A stretch of 64,000 bases of DNA from the NCBI GenBank assembly GCA_044221335.1, contig JBGAPI010000007.1, forward strand, positions 1 to 64,000. The letters run 5' to 3'. Positions within the stretch are counted from its first letter, which is position 1. Every line of letters begins with the position of its first letter. Shown here piece by piece: positions 47,482-56,080 of the stretch. The notes under the pieces are model-generated. The model was not told where the DNA came from. It was given only the letters and a program-made list of their open reading frames with translations, and ran no database searches. The position numbers and the translations under genes were made by a program. This stretch comes from JBGAPI01 sp044221335. Its GTDB lineage: Bacteria > Pseudomonadota > Gammaproteobacteria > Xanthomonadales > Ahniellaceae.

Positions 47482-50385
47482 CTACTCGAATCCGTCCTTG
47501 AACAGGGTGTTGACCGAGGCCGTCGAGCACGCGGCCGCGCTGCCGGTGTTGTTGATCGCCACGCTGTCGACGAACCAGCCGGTAGCGGCGGTACTGTTGT
47601 CGTCGCCGGCGTGCCAGCGCAGCTTCACGGTCTGGCCGTTGTAGGTGCCGCCGAGGTTGACGCTGACCTGGGTCATCGCGCCGACCGTGCCTGCACACCA
47701 GGCGCGCTTGCCGGCGAGCGGGTTGTTGAATCCGCCGTTGATGCTGCCGGTGAAGCCGCCGGCGGTGAAGGCCGCGTCGGGGACCGTGCTCCAGGTGCTG
47801 CCGCCATCGCTGCTGATCTCCAGCGTGCCGCCGTCGTAGCAGGTGGTCGTGTTGCCCTCGAAGGCGTAGGTATGGAAGAAGCTGAGGGTGGTGCCGGCGA
47901 TCACGCCGAAGCTCGGGCTGACCAGTACGCGATCGGTCGCCGTGGTCTGGCTCGCCGAGGACCAGGAGTGCGTCGGGGTCTGCGGCTGGGTCGTCGACAG
48001 TGTCCAGTCGACCGTGCCGGCGACCGCCGCATGGGTCCAGCCTGCGAGGTCGAAGCCGCCCGCGCCCTCGAAGGTCTCGGTCAGGTTCGCGGTGCTGATG
48101 GGGCCGGTGACGACCGTGCTGCGTTCGATCGCGTTGGCGTCCTCGGCGCCGTTGCTGCCGTCGACCGCATGGACTTCGTAGTAGTAGCGGGTGCCGCTGA
48201 CCAGCGTCTCGGTATCCGTGTAGGGACTCGGGCCGACACCGGTGGCGATGCGGTTCGCCGCCGCCGGCGTGAAGTTGGCGCTGGTGCTGCGGTAGATGTT
48301 GAAGGTGCTCGGGCCGGCGCATTGCGCGGTCGCCGCCGGCCAGGTGAGCCCGATCGCGCAGCTCGCGGTCGCGGCATTGGTCGCACTGGTCGCGCCGGCG
48401 AAGGTCGGGGCCAGCGTGCACTGGCCGGTCGCCGTCACCTGCACGCATGAGCTCTGCGCCGACTCGCAGGCGCCGGTGGCGTCGGCGCCGCTGACCTTGT
48501 AGGCGTAGGTGATGCTGCCCGACACGGTGGTGTCGAGGTAGGGGCTGGCGGCGACGCCGGTCGCGATCGTGCTGAAGCTGCCCGGCGCCGCGCACGTGCC
48601 GATCGCGCGGTAGACGTTGAACTTGTTCGCGGACGGCGCGCCGTTGGTCCAGGCGACCTGCACCTGGTTGGCTGCCGGCGTGGTCGCGGTCGGCGCGGTC
48701 GGCGAGCCGGGGAAGCTGCACACGAGGTCGGTGATCTTTGCCGACCAGATCTCCTCGCGCGCGCCGCTGCGGCGGTCCGTCCACGACGGGTAGTACACGC
48801 CGTTGATGCCGCTCATGGCGTTGTAGTCGCCGAACTGGTTGCCGCTGTCGGCACCGGCGCTGGTCTCGTCGGTCTGCACGCTGGTGACCTGCACGGGCGC
48901 GAACCAGGTCTGGCCGTCCGAGAACGACGACTGGTAGTACACGTGGACCTTCTTGCGGCCGCTGTCGGCGACGGTGTCGTAGTACATGACGCCGAGGGCA
49001 CCGGTGGTCTCGTCGACCGCCAGCCACGGGTTGAACTGGTCGTTGAGCGAAGGCTGGTTGTTGAGCATCACCGGGGTCGCCCAGGTGTTGCCGCCGTCGG
49101 TGGAGCGGGCGAACCAGATGCGGGTCTTGCAGGTCGAGGCGACATTGGCGCCGGGCTCGTTGGCCGCGGCGGTGCAGCCGGTCTCGCCGGAGAGGTCGGT
49201 CCACACCGCATAGGCGAGGTTCTTGGTCGCGTTGCGGAAGGCGCCGCCGGAGAGGTAGATCAGCGCGCGGCGACTGTTGAACGCCGGCACTCCGATGTCG
49301 TAGCCGTCGAAGGTGGTCGCAATCCGGACGGGCACGCCCCAGCTGGTGCCGCAGTTGGTGCTCTTCACCACATTGAGGCGGCGGCTGCCGGTGTCGGGGA
49401 AGAAACCATAGGCGTCGCCGAAGGTGTTCGAGCGCATATCGCTGCCGATCGCGGTGCCGGTGGTCTCGGCGCCGCTCACCTGGAGCGGCGCACCCCACAC
49501 GCCGGTGGTCGCGTTGCGGGTGCTGACGAACGCGGGCAAGCCGTTGTGCCAGATCGCGTGCTGGTAGTCCTTGCACGCCGAGGTCGCGCTGTGGTCGACC
49601 CAGACCATCTGCTTGTCGACGTCGGTCTGGCTGCCCGATGGCGTCGCCTCGCTGGTCCAGGTCGCGCCGTTGTCGGTGGAGACGTAGGAGCGCAGCCGGA
49701 GATTGCTGCCCTGGATGCCGAGGGTGGTCGACCAGGCCTTGCCGTCGGAGGTCCAGTCGACCGTCGGATCGGAATGGAAGGCGTCCGGCGAGACCAGCGG
49801 CAGCGAGCTCTGGCTCCAGCTGCCGCCGCCGTTGGTGGTGTAGAACACCGACTGCTGGCCACTGCCGCCAATGGTGTTGGAGGCGCCGAGGATCTTCTGC
49901 GCGTTCCAGTAGTTGACCCGGATGTCCGACTCGCTGCGCGCGCTGGTCTGCGCGCCGGATTCGCGGGCCTCGCCGCTGATCGACGCGGTCTTCGGGCCGA
50001 CGCGGTCGTCATCGTCCTTGTCCACGAAGCCGAAGTCGGCCGAACCGGGCTGCAGGTCCTGGTGGCTGCGCATCCACTCGATCATCTCGTTCAGGACATG
50101 CGGATAGCCTCCGCTGGGGTCCTCCGCGAGGTAGCGCCCCTCCGGATGCTGGCGCCTCCACCAGACCTTCATCCACGGCGGCAGGTTCGGGCGGTTGCCG
50201 GCGACTTCGTCGGCGCGCAGCTCGGAGAAATCCTGATTCATCTTGATCAGGCGCTCCAGCGCGCTGCCGGGGCGCACGCCGTCGAGCTGTGCAGCGAGGC
50301 TGGGGGCCTCGGTGGCGCCGATCGCGAGTGCATTGCCGGCGCAGAATGCCAAGGCGATCGCCGCCGCCACTGCAGAAGACTTCAT
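47482..50385 (-). CDS. Secreted sialidase-like BNR protein with FN3 domains and DGFE tail
   Basis: The 967-residue protein starts MKSSAVAAAIALAFCAGNAL, a signal peptide; GGGGGAA upstream favours ATG 50385 over an earlier TTG. Residues about 35-120 form a Trp-rich N-terminal region (NLPPWMKVWWRRQHPEGRY). About 135-540 are Asp-box/BNR repeats of a sialidase-type propeller (STDNGATWTSE, RSTDGGNTWATP), but I cannot identify a full sialidase active site. Two to three FN3-like domains (about 545-760) and a jelly-roll, MAM-like domain (about 770-940, WYFVDSV-type GWFVDSVAINN) follow. It ends NTLFKDGFE. Extracellular binding or hydrolysis is possible. Confidence 0.87.
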   Translation of the reverse strand: MKSSAVAAAIALAFCAGNALAIGATEAPSLAAQLDGVRPGSALERLIKMNQDFSELRADEVAGNRPNLPPWMKVWWRRQHPEGRYLAEDPSGGYPHVLNEMIEWMRSHQDLQPGSADFGFVDKDDDDRVGPKTASISGEARESGAQTSARSESDIRVNYWNAQKILGASNTIGGSGQQSVFYTTNGGGSWSQSSLPLVSPDAFHSDPTVDWTSDGKAWSTTLGIQGSNLRLRSYVSTDNGATWTSEATPSGSQTDVDKQMVWVDHSATSACKDYQHAIWHNGLPAFVSTRNATTGVWGAPLQVSGAETTGTAIGSDMRSNTFGDAYGFFPDTGSRRLNVVKSTNCGTSWGVPVRIATTFDGYDIGVPAFNSRRALIYLSGGAFRNATKNLAYAVWTDLSGETGCTAAANEPGANVASTCKTRIWFARSTDGGNTWATPVMLNNQPSLNDQFNPWLAVDETTGALGVMYYDTVADSGRKKVHVYYQSSFSDGQTWFAPVQVTSVQTDETSAGADSGNQFGDYNAMSGINGVYYPSWTDRRSGAREEIWSAKITDLVCSFPGSPTAPTATTPAANQVQVAWTNGAPSANKFNVYRAIGTCAAPGSFSTIATGVAASPYLDTTVSGSITYAYKVSGADATGACESAQSSCVQVTATGQCTLAPTFAGATSATNAATASCAIGLTWPAATAQCAGPSTFNIYRSTSANFTPAAANRIATGVGPSPYTDTETLVSGTRYYYEVHAVDGSNGAEDANAIERSTVVTGPISTANLTETFEGAGGFDLAGWTHAAVAGTVDWTLSTTQPQTPTHSWSSASQTTATDRVLVSPSFGVIAGTTLSFFHTYAFEGNTTTCYDGGTLEISSDGGSTWSTVPDAAFTAGGFTGSINGGFNNPLAGKRAWCAGTVGAMTQVSVNLGGTYNGQTVKLRWHAGDDNSTAATGWFVDSVAINNTGSAAACSTASVNTLFKDGFE

Positions 50386-50438
50386 CGCATTCCCCCGTCG
50401 CAAGACCGCGAAGTCTAGATCGTCCGCGGAACAGGGTG

Positions 50439-50501
50439 GTAGAGCGGGGCCGGGCCCGCTGCTGTTGCGACGAGGGCGGAGCGGCCCGGGTGCCGCTCTA
50501 C
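50439..50501. repeat. Inverted pair of GTAGAGCGG-type REP hairpins
   Basis: The plus copy GTAGAGCGGGGCCGGGCCCG starts at 50439; the inverted copy ends at 50501 (minus strand GTAGAGCGGCACCCGGGCCG). Another copy is at 53292-53317. Confidence 0.75.
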
Positions 50502-50523
50502 GGGCCGCGGTGGGCCGAGGGGT

Positions 50524-50793
50524 CTACGACTGGCCTTCGGCCTCGCCTTCCGCGTCGTCGTTCTTGAACCAGACTTCGACCTGGCCGATCAGCTTGATCG
50601 TCATCGGCTGTCCGCGGCGATCGAGCGAGCGGCCGACCGGCACCCGGATCCAGCCCTCGCTGATGCAGTATTCCTCGACGTTGAACTTCTCTTCGCCCTT
50701 GAACTTGACGCCGATCCCGCGAGTCAGCGCGGCTTCGTCGTAGTAGCGGCTCTTCGGATGGGCGCAGAGGCGGTCGGGAGGAGTGTCGGACAT
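50524..50793 (-). CDS. DUF3297 family protein
   Basis: The 89-residue protein starts MSDTPPDRLCAHPKSRYYDE. The block LTRGIGVKFKGEEKFNVEEY then CISEGWIRVPVGRSLDRRG and the basic TIKLIGQVEVWFK are typical of DUF3297, small cytosolic proteins of proteobacteria with no known function. The acidic tail is NDDAEGEAEGQS. GGAGG on the sense strand is not obvious upstream. It stands alone between the sialidase-like gene and a gene-poor, REP-containing stretch. Confidence 0.88.
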   Translation of the reverse strand: MSDTPPDRLCAHPKSRYYDEAALTRGIGVKFKGEEKFNVEEYCISEGWIRVPVGRSLDRRGQPMTIKLIGQVEVWFKNDDAEGEAEGQS

Positions 50794-50984
50794 GGTTTCG
50801 GCCTTCAGGAAAACGCCCACGATATCGTAATTGCTCCATTCGAAGTCAAGAACGCGCGGGGACCTTCGACCCGCCTGCGCCAGGACGATTCCGCGCCGGC
50901 AGCCCGGGGGGCTGGGGCCGCCTTCTCGTTCCCGGGCGGGATGTGCCCGCCATCGCGAGGCATCGCCGCTGCACGCGCCCGAAG

Positions 50985-51057
50985 GCGCATCGAGGCGCTG
51001 GCGCGCGAGGCGCGCCCGACGACGCATCAAGGCGCCGGCGCGCGGGGCGCGCCCTAT
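50985..51057 (-). repeat. Two degenerate GGCGCGCC REP units in tandem
   Basis: Copies at 50985-51017 and 51023-51057 share (a)cgcatc-aaggcgc-ggcgcgc-ggcgcgccc. The second contains, on the minus strand, ATAGGGCGCGCCCCGCGCGC and gives the stop of the neighbouring gene. Confidence 0.65.
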
Positions 51058-51449
51058 GCCGCCCGTTGCCGATCGCCGACCGCGATGCGCGCGTCGTCCG
51101 CGTCGCCCTCGAAGAAGCTCGCCACCACGCGGCGGCGGAATGGCCAGCGGGAGTCGTCGTTGCCGTAGGCCAGCGTCATGAAGTCGATCACCTGCTCCCG
51201 GTCCCAGGGGCCATGCGCGTGCAGGCGCTGGCGGAACAGACGTCGCCACCAGCCGCTGCCCTGGTCGTCGCGCATCATCACGACGCCCGCCTGCTCCAGG
51301 AACACCAGGTACACCAGTACCGGCATCGCGTTCGGCATCGGCGAATAGACCTGCAGCGTGATCGCCTCGCGGTCGATGGTGTCCGTCGTCTCGTCCCGGT
51401 CGCGGATCCCGTCGCGCGCCTCGGTCGCATCGTTTCGTAGGTCGCTCAC
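51054..51449 (-). CDS. Hypothetical protein, unknown family
   Basis: The 131-residue protein begins at GTG 51449, with GAGGA seven bases upstream. The first 35 residues are highly charged (SDLRNDATEARDGIRDRDET). The rest looks folded: ITLQVYSPMPNAMPVLVYLV, FLEQAGVVMMRDD, WWRRLFRQRLHAHGPWDREQ and SRWPFRRRVVASFFEGDADD. I do not recognise a domain and see no signal peptide or membrane helix. Its TAG stop is in a degenerate REP element. Confidence 0.62.
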   Translation of the reverse strand: MSDLRNDATEARDGIRDRDETTDTIDREAITLQVYSPMPNAMPVLVYLVFLEQAGVVMMRDDQGSGWWRRLFRQRLHAHGPWDREQVIDFMTLAYGNDDSRWPFRRRVVASFFEGDADDARIAVGDRQRAA

Positions 51450-51682
51450 GTTGCAGTCCTCGTCGGATGGGTCTGCAGGGAGATACGGAATCCGGCGGAG
51501 CGGGCGGACATGACCGACGGCACGGAGAGCCGCCATGGCGAGCGCACCGAAGCCGTCCGGCTTCGTTGCCGTTCGCTTAGCCCGACCCAGGGCACGAGCG
51601 CTGGAGCGCGTCGCTCAGCGCTCGGCCCTGAGCCCGTCGCCGCGCGACGATCCGCTCCCGAACGGGCCTGCCAGGCAAGCCC

Positions 51683-52612
51683 TCAGGACATCCAGTCCCG
51701 GATGAACCCCGACAGGTTCGGCAGCGTGTCCATCATCCCGTGCAGCACGACGCCGAGCCACAGGCTGCGGGTCCGCATCCACAGCACGCCGAAGGCGACG
51801 CCGGCCGGCGCGATGACGACCAGGGTGTAGCAGATCGCCCAGGCGATGCTGACCTCGCCGTGGCCTTCCGAGCCCGCGCCGCGCAGGTAAAGTCCCGGCG
51901 CATGCGCGAGGCCGAACAGCAGCGACGCGACGATCAGGCCGGCGGCCGGCGAGCGGAACCAGGCCGCGAGGCGATCCTGCAGGAACACCCGGAACAAGAC
52001 TTCCTCGCAGAGGCCGGCGGACAGCGTCATCCACAGGAAGCAGGCCGGAATCGCGACCGCCAGCGTGTCGGCGCCGGGATGCAGCTCGCGCAGGTTGTGC
52101 AGGCCGCGGCCGAAGACGGCCTGGATGGCGAACAGCAGCAGTCCGACCATCAGGAGCGGGAGTGCGATGCGTCGCCACTGTGGGGAGAGATCCGGAAGAC
52201 GATCGCGGCCGAAGCGCAGCAGCAGCAGCCCGGGCAGCACGACCATGGTGGCGAGCTTCAGCCCGGTCTTCGCGATGTCCTGCGCCGGCTCGGCGGGGAT
52301 CGCGTGCTTGATCGACGAAAAGGCCTCGCCGAGCACCAGCAGCGCGAAGGCGCCGAGGTAGCCCAGCACCGCGGAGATCTCGATTCCGCCGGCCGGCGCC
52401 GGTGCGGCGATCGCGCGGGCGTTGGTCCGCGTCGTCGCCCAGGCGACCGCCGGTACCAGCATCCCCATCACCACGATCAGGAACACGGTATCGCCGGCCT
52501 CGGTGCCGAGCCTGAAGGTCAGCCAGTACCACGCGAATCCGAACACCGCGAGGGCGGCGGCGATGATCGGTGGGGCCTGCGGGCGCGGAGCGGGGGTAGG
52601 GATGGCGTTCAT
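51683..52612 (-). CDS. CPBP family intramembrane glutamic protease
   Basis: The 309-residue protein has about eight transmembrane helices and the CPBP (Abi/Rce1-like) motifs in the C-terminal half: GLCEEVLFRVFLQ with the EExxxR motif, FGLAHAPG with the FxxxH motif, and VVLHGMMDTLPN with HxxxD/N. These form the catalytic site of Rce1-type intramembrane proteases. In bacteria such proteins may process prenylated or signal peptides or give bacteriocin immunity; the substrate here is unknown. No related gene is adjacent. Confidence 0.9.
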   Translation of the reverse strand: MNAIPTPAPRPQAPPIIAAALAVFGFAWYWLTFRLGTEAGDTVFLIVVMGMLVPAVAWATTRTNARAIAAPAPAGGIEISAVLGYLGAFALLVLGEAFSSIKHAIPAEPAQDIAKTGLKLATMVVLPGLLLLRFGRDRLPDLSPQWRRIALPLLMVGLLLFAIQAVFGRGLHNLRELHPGADTLAVAIPACFLWMTLSAGLCEEVLFRVFLQDRLAAWFRSPAAGLIVASLLFGLAHAPGLYLRGAGSEGHGEVSIAWAICYTLVVIAPAGVAFGVLWMRTRSLWLGVVLHGMMDTLPNLSGFIRDWMS

Positions 52613-53345
52613 CGGATCGAACTTGTCGAGGTGGCGTGACCGGGCACTGTAGGCACCCAGGACCGGGTGCCGACGTGCCGGATGTCATCGGGTGGCGTTG
52701 GTCACTGTGCCACTGGTCCACCGAGCCGTTCGCAATGGCGGATTCCGCGGCGAGACGACGTATCTGGCGAGCCCGCGGAAGGGGCGTGAGCGCCGATCGC
52801 CGTACGCCTGTTGCAGGGGCGCCGCGTGAAGCGGACAGCCATTCGCCCGGAGGCGCGCGGTGCGGCGATTCCGCTCCGGATTTCGCGGGTCGCTTCGATG
52901 ATGCCCCGGGCCCGGGAGAGCGCTCCCCGTCATTCCGATCCGTGGCCGCTTTCCGGCAGGTCGGAGGCGCGACGACGACGCCTGAGAGCAGGTCGGCTCG
53001 CCCAGCGTCGCTTCGTCCCCTTGCGCGCTGGTGAACTGCCGCTGCGTGAATCGGCGAGTGGAACGCTCGTGGCGGGCGTGCCGCCGCGTTGCATGGACCG
53101 CCGACCTGGATCTTCGGCCGGGTCGCACGGTCGCCCGATGCGGCGCCGCACGCGACCGATGGGATGCGACCGCGGTGACGGCCTCGTCCCATCGAAGCCG
53201 GCCGACCACGGCGGCCGTGACCCGCCCTTGTACGTTGCGCCCGAAGCCTTGGAGCGACATCGGGTCCGGTCCGTGGGATCGTCCGGATCACGGGCGGCGG
53301 GCCAGGGCCCGCTCTACGAATCGGGGCAAGGGCCGACAGCGCGCC
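52613..53345. other. 730-bp stretch without a supported gene
   Basis: Frames of 190 or so codons are open on both strands, but they are Arg/Pro/Ala-rich, lack family features and look like frames open only because of high GC. A REP element is at 53292-53317. It could be a decayed gene; I cannot show it. Confidence 0.55.
53292..53317 (-). repeat. GTAGAGCGG-type REP element
   Basis: On the minus strand it reads GTAGAGCGGGCCCTGGCCCG then CCGCCC, the same type as the pair at 50439-50501. Confidence 0.65.
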
Positions 53346-54206
53346 CTAGGTTCCGTTGCCCTTCCGGCCGCCGCCCAGCTTCTTGTCGATCACGATGAAC
53401 TTCTCGTGCATCTCGGTGTAGAGGCGATCGATCTTCTCGTGCAGGTGCGCGACCTCGAGCTCGGCCTTGATGTTGACCTCGTACTCGATGTCGGAGCGGA
53501 CCCGGTCCTTCTCGGCCTGGCGGGTCTGGCTGATCAGAACGAAGCAGGACAGGAAGATCGCCTCCAGCGACACGATCATGGTCAGGAGGCCGAACGGGTA
53601 GGGGTCGAACGGCGCAATCCCGAGGTTCAGGGTGTTGATGCCGATCCACAGCGCGAACCAGACCGCGTTCAGCAGCAGGAAGGGCATGCTGCCCGAGAAC
53701 CACGAGATCCAGTCGGCGATCCTGACCAGTGCCGACAGGTTCTCGGCGACCTCCTCGTTGACGTTGCGCGAGACCCGCGTGCGCAGCAGTTCGTCGGCCT
53801 TGCGGGTCTTCTGGCCGAGCGCGGCCATCATCTGCAGAGCGGAAGCCGGGCTGCCGCGGAACAGCATCAGCAGGTCGTCTCGGCCGAGCTCGAGCAGCTC
53901 GGCGTCGCCCAGCGCGACCGCGGTGGCCGTCCGCGGTCCCTGGTCCAGCAGCGCGAGTTCACCGAACACCTCGCCGGGGCCGGCGATCGCGACCACGATC
54001 CGCTGTCCGGCGGTGTCCTTGATGTACAGCTCGATCTCGCCGGTGGCGACGACGAACAGCGCCTCGCCCGGCTCGCCGGCATTGAACAGGGTCTGGCCGG
54101 CGCTGAGCTCGCGGCGCTCGATCAGAGCAGCGAGCCGCTCGCGGTCTTCGTCGGACAGGTGCTTGAACAGCTCGACATCGACCAGCTTGGCCGCATCGCA
54201 AGGCAT
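53346..54206 (-). CDS. Cyclic-nucleotide-binding domain fused to DUF1003 membrane protein
   Basis: The protein has 286 residues. Residues about 10-125 are a cNMP-binding (Crp-like) domain: FKHLSDEDRERLAALIERRE, GEPGEALFVVATGEIELYI, GEVFGELALLDQGPRTATAV; the GELALLD-x-GPRTATA phosphate-binding cassette is intact. Residues about 140-270 are DUF1003: SMPFLLLNAVWFALWIGINT, FDPYPFGLLTMIVSLEAIFL and the charged QAEKDRVRSDIEYEVNIKAE. Two transmembrane helices are expected. DUF1003 alone is widespread with unknown function; here it appears to be controlled by a nucleotide sensor. Confidence 0.88.
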   Translation of the reverse strand: MPCDAAKLVDVELFKHLSDEDRERLAALIERRELSAGQTLFNAGEPGEALFVVATGEIELYIKDTAGQRIVVAIAGPGEVFGELALLDQGPRTATAVALGDAELLELGRDDLLMLFRGSPASALQMMAALGQKTRKADELLRTRVSRNVNEEVAENLSALVRIADWISWFSGSMPFLLLNAVWFALWIGINTLNLGIAPFDPYPFGLLTMIVSLEAIFLSCFVLISQTRQAEKDRVRSDIEYEVNIKAELEVAHLHEKIDRLYTEMHEKFIVIDKKLGGGRKGNGT

Positions 54207-54275
54207 GGCGGTGTCCCCGGGGCCGCGTCCGGCCGAGTGTACGTCCTGAACTCGCCGGGCGTGCTTACTGCGGTT

Positions 54276-54689
54276 TCACTTCGGTTCGAAGCGCAGGGCG
54301 ACGCCGTTCATGCAGTAGCGCAGCCCGGTCGGACGCGGTCCGTCCTCGAACACGTGGCCGAGGTGGCCGCCGCAGCGGCTGCAATGCACCTCGACCCGGG
54401 TCATGAAGAAGCGCCGGTCCTTGCGGGTCTCGACAGCGTCCGGCAGCGGCTGCCAGAAGCTCGGCCAGCCGGTGCCGCTGTGATACTTGGTGCCGGCGTC
54501 GTACAGGCCCTGGCCGCATCCGGCGCACAGGTAGGTACCGGCACGGTGCTCGTCGTTCAGGGGGCTGGTCCCGGCACGCTCGGTGCCTTCCTCGCGCAGC
54601 ACGTGGTAGGCCTCGGGGGTGAGGCGCTGGCGCCATTCGGCGTCGGTCGTGGGCAGCGCGGGAGTGTCGTTGTCGTCGGTCGGGGTCAT
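54276..54689 (-). CDS. msrB: Peptide methionine (R)-S-oxide reductase
   Basis: The 137-residue enzyme reduces the R-epimer of methionine sulfoxide. It has the two zinc CxxC pairs (CAGCG and CSRCGGHLGHVF), GTGWPSFWQP, FEDGPRPTGLRYCMNG with the catalytic Cys and the C-terminal LRFEP. No MsrA domain is fused and no signal peptide is present, so it is cytosolic. The start MTPTDDNDTP at 54689 gives the usual length. Confidence 0.95.
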   Translation of the reverse strand: MTPTDDNDTPALPTTDAEWRQRLTPEAYHVLREEGTERAGTSPLNDEHRAGTYLCAGCGQGLYDAGTKYHSGTGWPSFWQPLPDAVETRKDRRFFMTRVEVHCSRCGGHLGHVFEDGPRPTGLRYCMNGVALRFEPK

Positions 54690-54796
54690 CGGCGGCACCC
54701 GGAAGGTAGGGACAAAGTAGACCGGAACGGCGATGCAGGGATTACGGCGCTCTCCATCATGATCGCGGAACGCTCCGAGGTTGCCGCGAAATGCTC

Positions 54797-54896
54797 CGTC
54801 ATTGCGAGCGCAGCGCAGCAATCCAGTGCCTTTGCTGTCGCTCCGGTGCGGCGAAATGCCAAGGCGCTGGATTGCTTTGCTGCGCTCGCAATGACG
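54797..54896. repeat. CGTCATTGCGAG inverted-arm element, about 100 bp
   Basis: The left arm is cgtcattgcgagcgcagcgc then agcaatcc; the right arm is ggattgctttgctgcgctcg then caatgacg. This is the cleanest copy in the window: arms of about 30 bases around a short middle that itself contains a weak inverted repeat (tccggtgcgg). It fills the gap between msrB and the sufT stop. Confidence 0.8.
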
Positions 54897-54954
54897 GAGA
54901 GGGGCTCGCGTCGATGGGACTTGCTTGTCGGGACGTGCGCCCCTCCCGCAGGGA

Positions 54955-55512
54955 TCAGTACATGCCGGTCTCGAGGCGGGCGGCCTCGGACATCATCGAC
55001 TGGTTCCAGGGCGGATCGAAGGTCAGCTCGACGTCGGCGGCGGCGACCGCGGGGATCATCTCGAGCTTGGTCCGCACGTCGTCGACCAGCACGTCGCCCA
55101 TCCCGCAGCCGGGCGCGGTCAGCGTCATCAGCACCCGCACGTCGCGCTTGCCATCGTCGACGGATTTCAGCTCGCACTCGTAGACGAGGCCGAGCTCGAC
55201 GATGTTGATCGGGATCTCGGGGTCGAAGCAGGTGCGCAGCTGCGCCCAGACCGCGGCCTCGATGTCGTCGTCGCTGGCGCCGGCCGGGAGGCTCGGCACC
55301 TCGAGCGGCTCCTTGCCGATCGCGTCCGCGTTCTCGTTGGCGATGCGGAAGAGATTGCCGTCGACGAACACGGTAAAGCTGCCACCGAGCGCCTGCGTGA
55401 GATAGCCGCTGGTGCCGGCGGGCAGTTCCACGGCGTCGCCGGAGGGGATCATGACCACCGGGCAGTCGCGCTCGAAGGTCACCGGTTCGGATGTGGCGCT
55501 GTAGCGGCTCAT
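54955..55512 (-). CDS. sufT: Putative Fe-S cluster assembly protein SufT
   Basis: The 185-residue protein matches the SufT family (MIP18/DUF59 domain with an N-terminal extension). Residues 1-70 hold the family-specific part (VMIPSGDAVELPAGTSGYLT, VFVDGNLFRI) and about 85-185 the DUF59 domain (EAAVWAQLRTCFDPEIPINI, TLTAPGCGMGDVLVDDVR, DPPWNQSMMSEAAR). SufT assists maturation of Fe-S proteins under high demand. No other suf genes are in the window. It is divergent from the next gene. Confidence 0.92.
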   Translation of the reverse strand: MSRYSATSEPVTFERDCPVVMIPSGDAVELPAGTSGYLTQALGGSFTVFVDGNLFRIANENADAIGKEPLEVPSLPAGASDDDIEAAVWAQLRTCFDPEIPINIVELGLVYECELKSVDDGKRDVRVLMTLTAPGCGMGDVLVDDVRTKLEMIPAVAAADVELTFDPPWNQSMMSEAARLETGMY

Positions 55513-55605
55513 GTCGTCATTGAAATTGCGGTCGCGCAGTGTATCGGATCACCACCGGTTCGACCGCTCGATCCGGAAGCATGACGCGTTCTGCGACAAT
55601 GCGGG

Positions 55606-56052
55606 ATGAACCTCTTCCAATCGATCCTGCGCTGGCTGTCCGGAGCGCTGTTCAGCCTCTGCGGCGGCGCGATGTGGGCGGTGCTGCTGCTGCTCGCCCC
55701 GCGCCATGCCCCATGGTTCGCGCTGGTGGCCGCCCTGATCGCCGTGCTCGCGCTCCGGGTCGCCGCGATTCGCGGCTATTGGGCCGGCGCGCTGTCGGCC
55801 GGCGCCTATTTCCTGCTGGCGGTCGCCTACACGGCCTTCCTGCGCGCCGGCATCCTGGTCGCGCGCAGCGTCGGCTTCAGCCTCGGCAAGGTCCTCACCG
55901 GCATGGGCCTCGAGATGGCCTGCGCCGTCAACCGTGCCCACGGCAGCCGGGCCGAGCTCATCGCGGTGGCGGTCGGTCTGGCGCTGGCGATGTGGTTCGG
56001 CGCGCGGGTCGCAGGGCGGACAGGCTCCGCGCAGGTCGCGGCTTTGAGCTAG
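55606..56052 (+). CDS. Small membrane protein, unknown function
   Basis: The 148-residue protein has four hydrophobic helices (about 8-30, 38-54, 60-84, 118-136). A conserved-looking loop follows helix 3 (RSVGFSLGKVLTGMGLEMAC AV). I do not recognise a family. It lies 28 bases before the APC permease start and is probably co-transcribed with it. The alternate reading of this region as a longer frame was rejected because the hydrophobic pattern fits only this one. Confidence 0.7.
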   Translation: MNLFQSILRWLSGALFSLCGGAMWAVLLLLAPRHAPWFALVAALIAVLALRVAAIRGYWAGALSAGAYFLLAVAYTAFLRAGILVARSVGFSLGKVLTGMGLEMACAVNRAHGSRAELIAVAVGLALAMWFGARVAGRTGSAQVAALS

Positions 56053-56080
56053 CCTCCGGGGCTTGCCCAGGAGCCCGCGC

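Noticed and set aside
52685..53260. Minus-strand frame of 191 codons in the gene-free gap
   Set aside because: Composition is Arg/Ser/Pro-rich throughout, no domain or Shine-Dalgarno, and another frame is open on the opposite strand.
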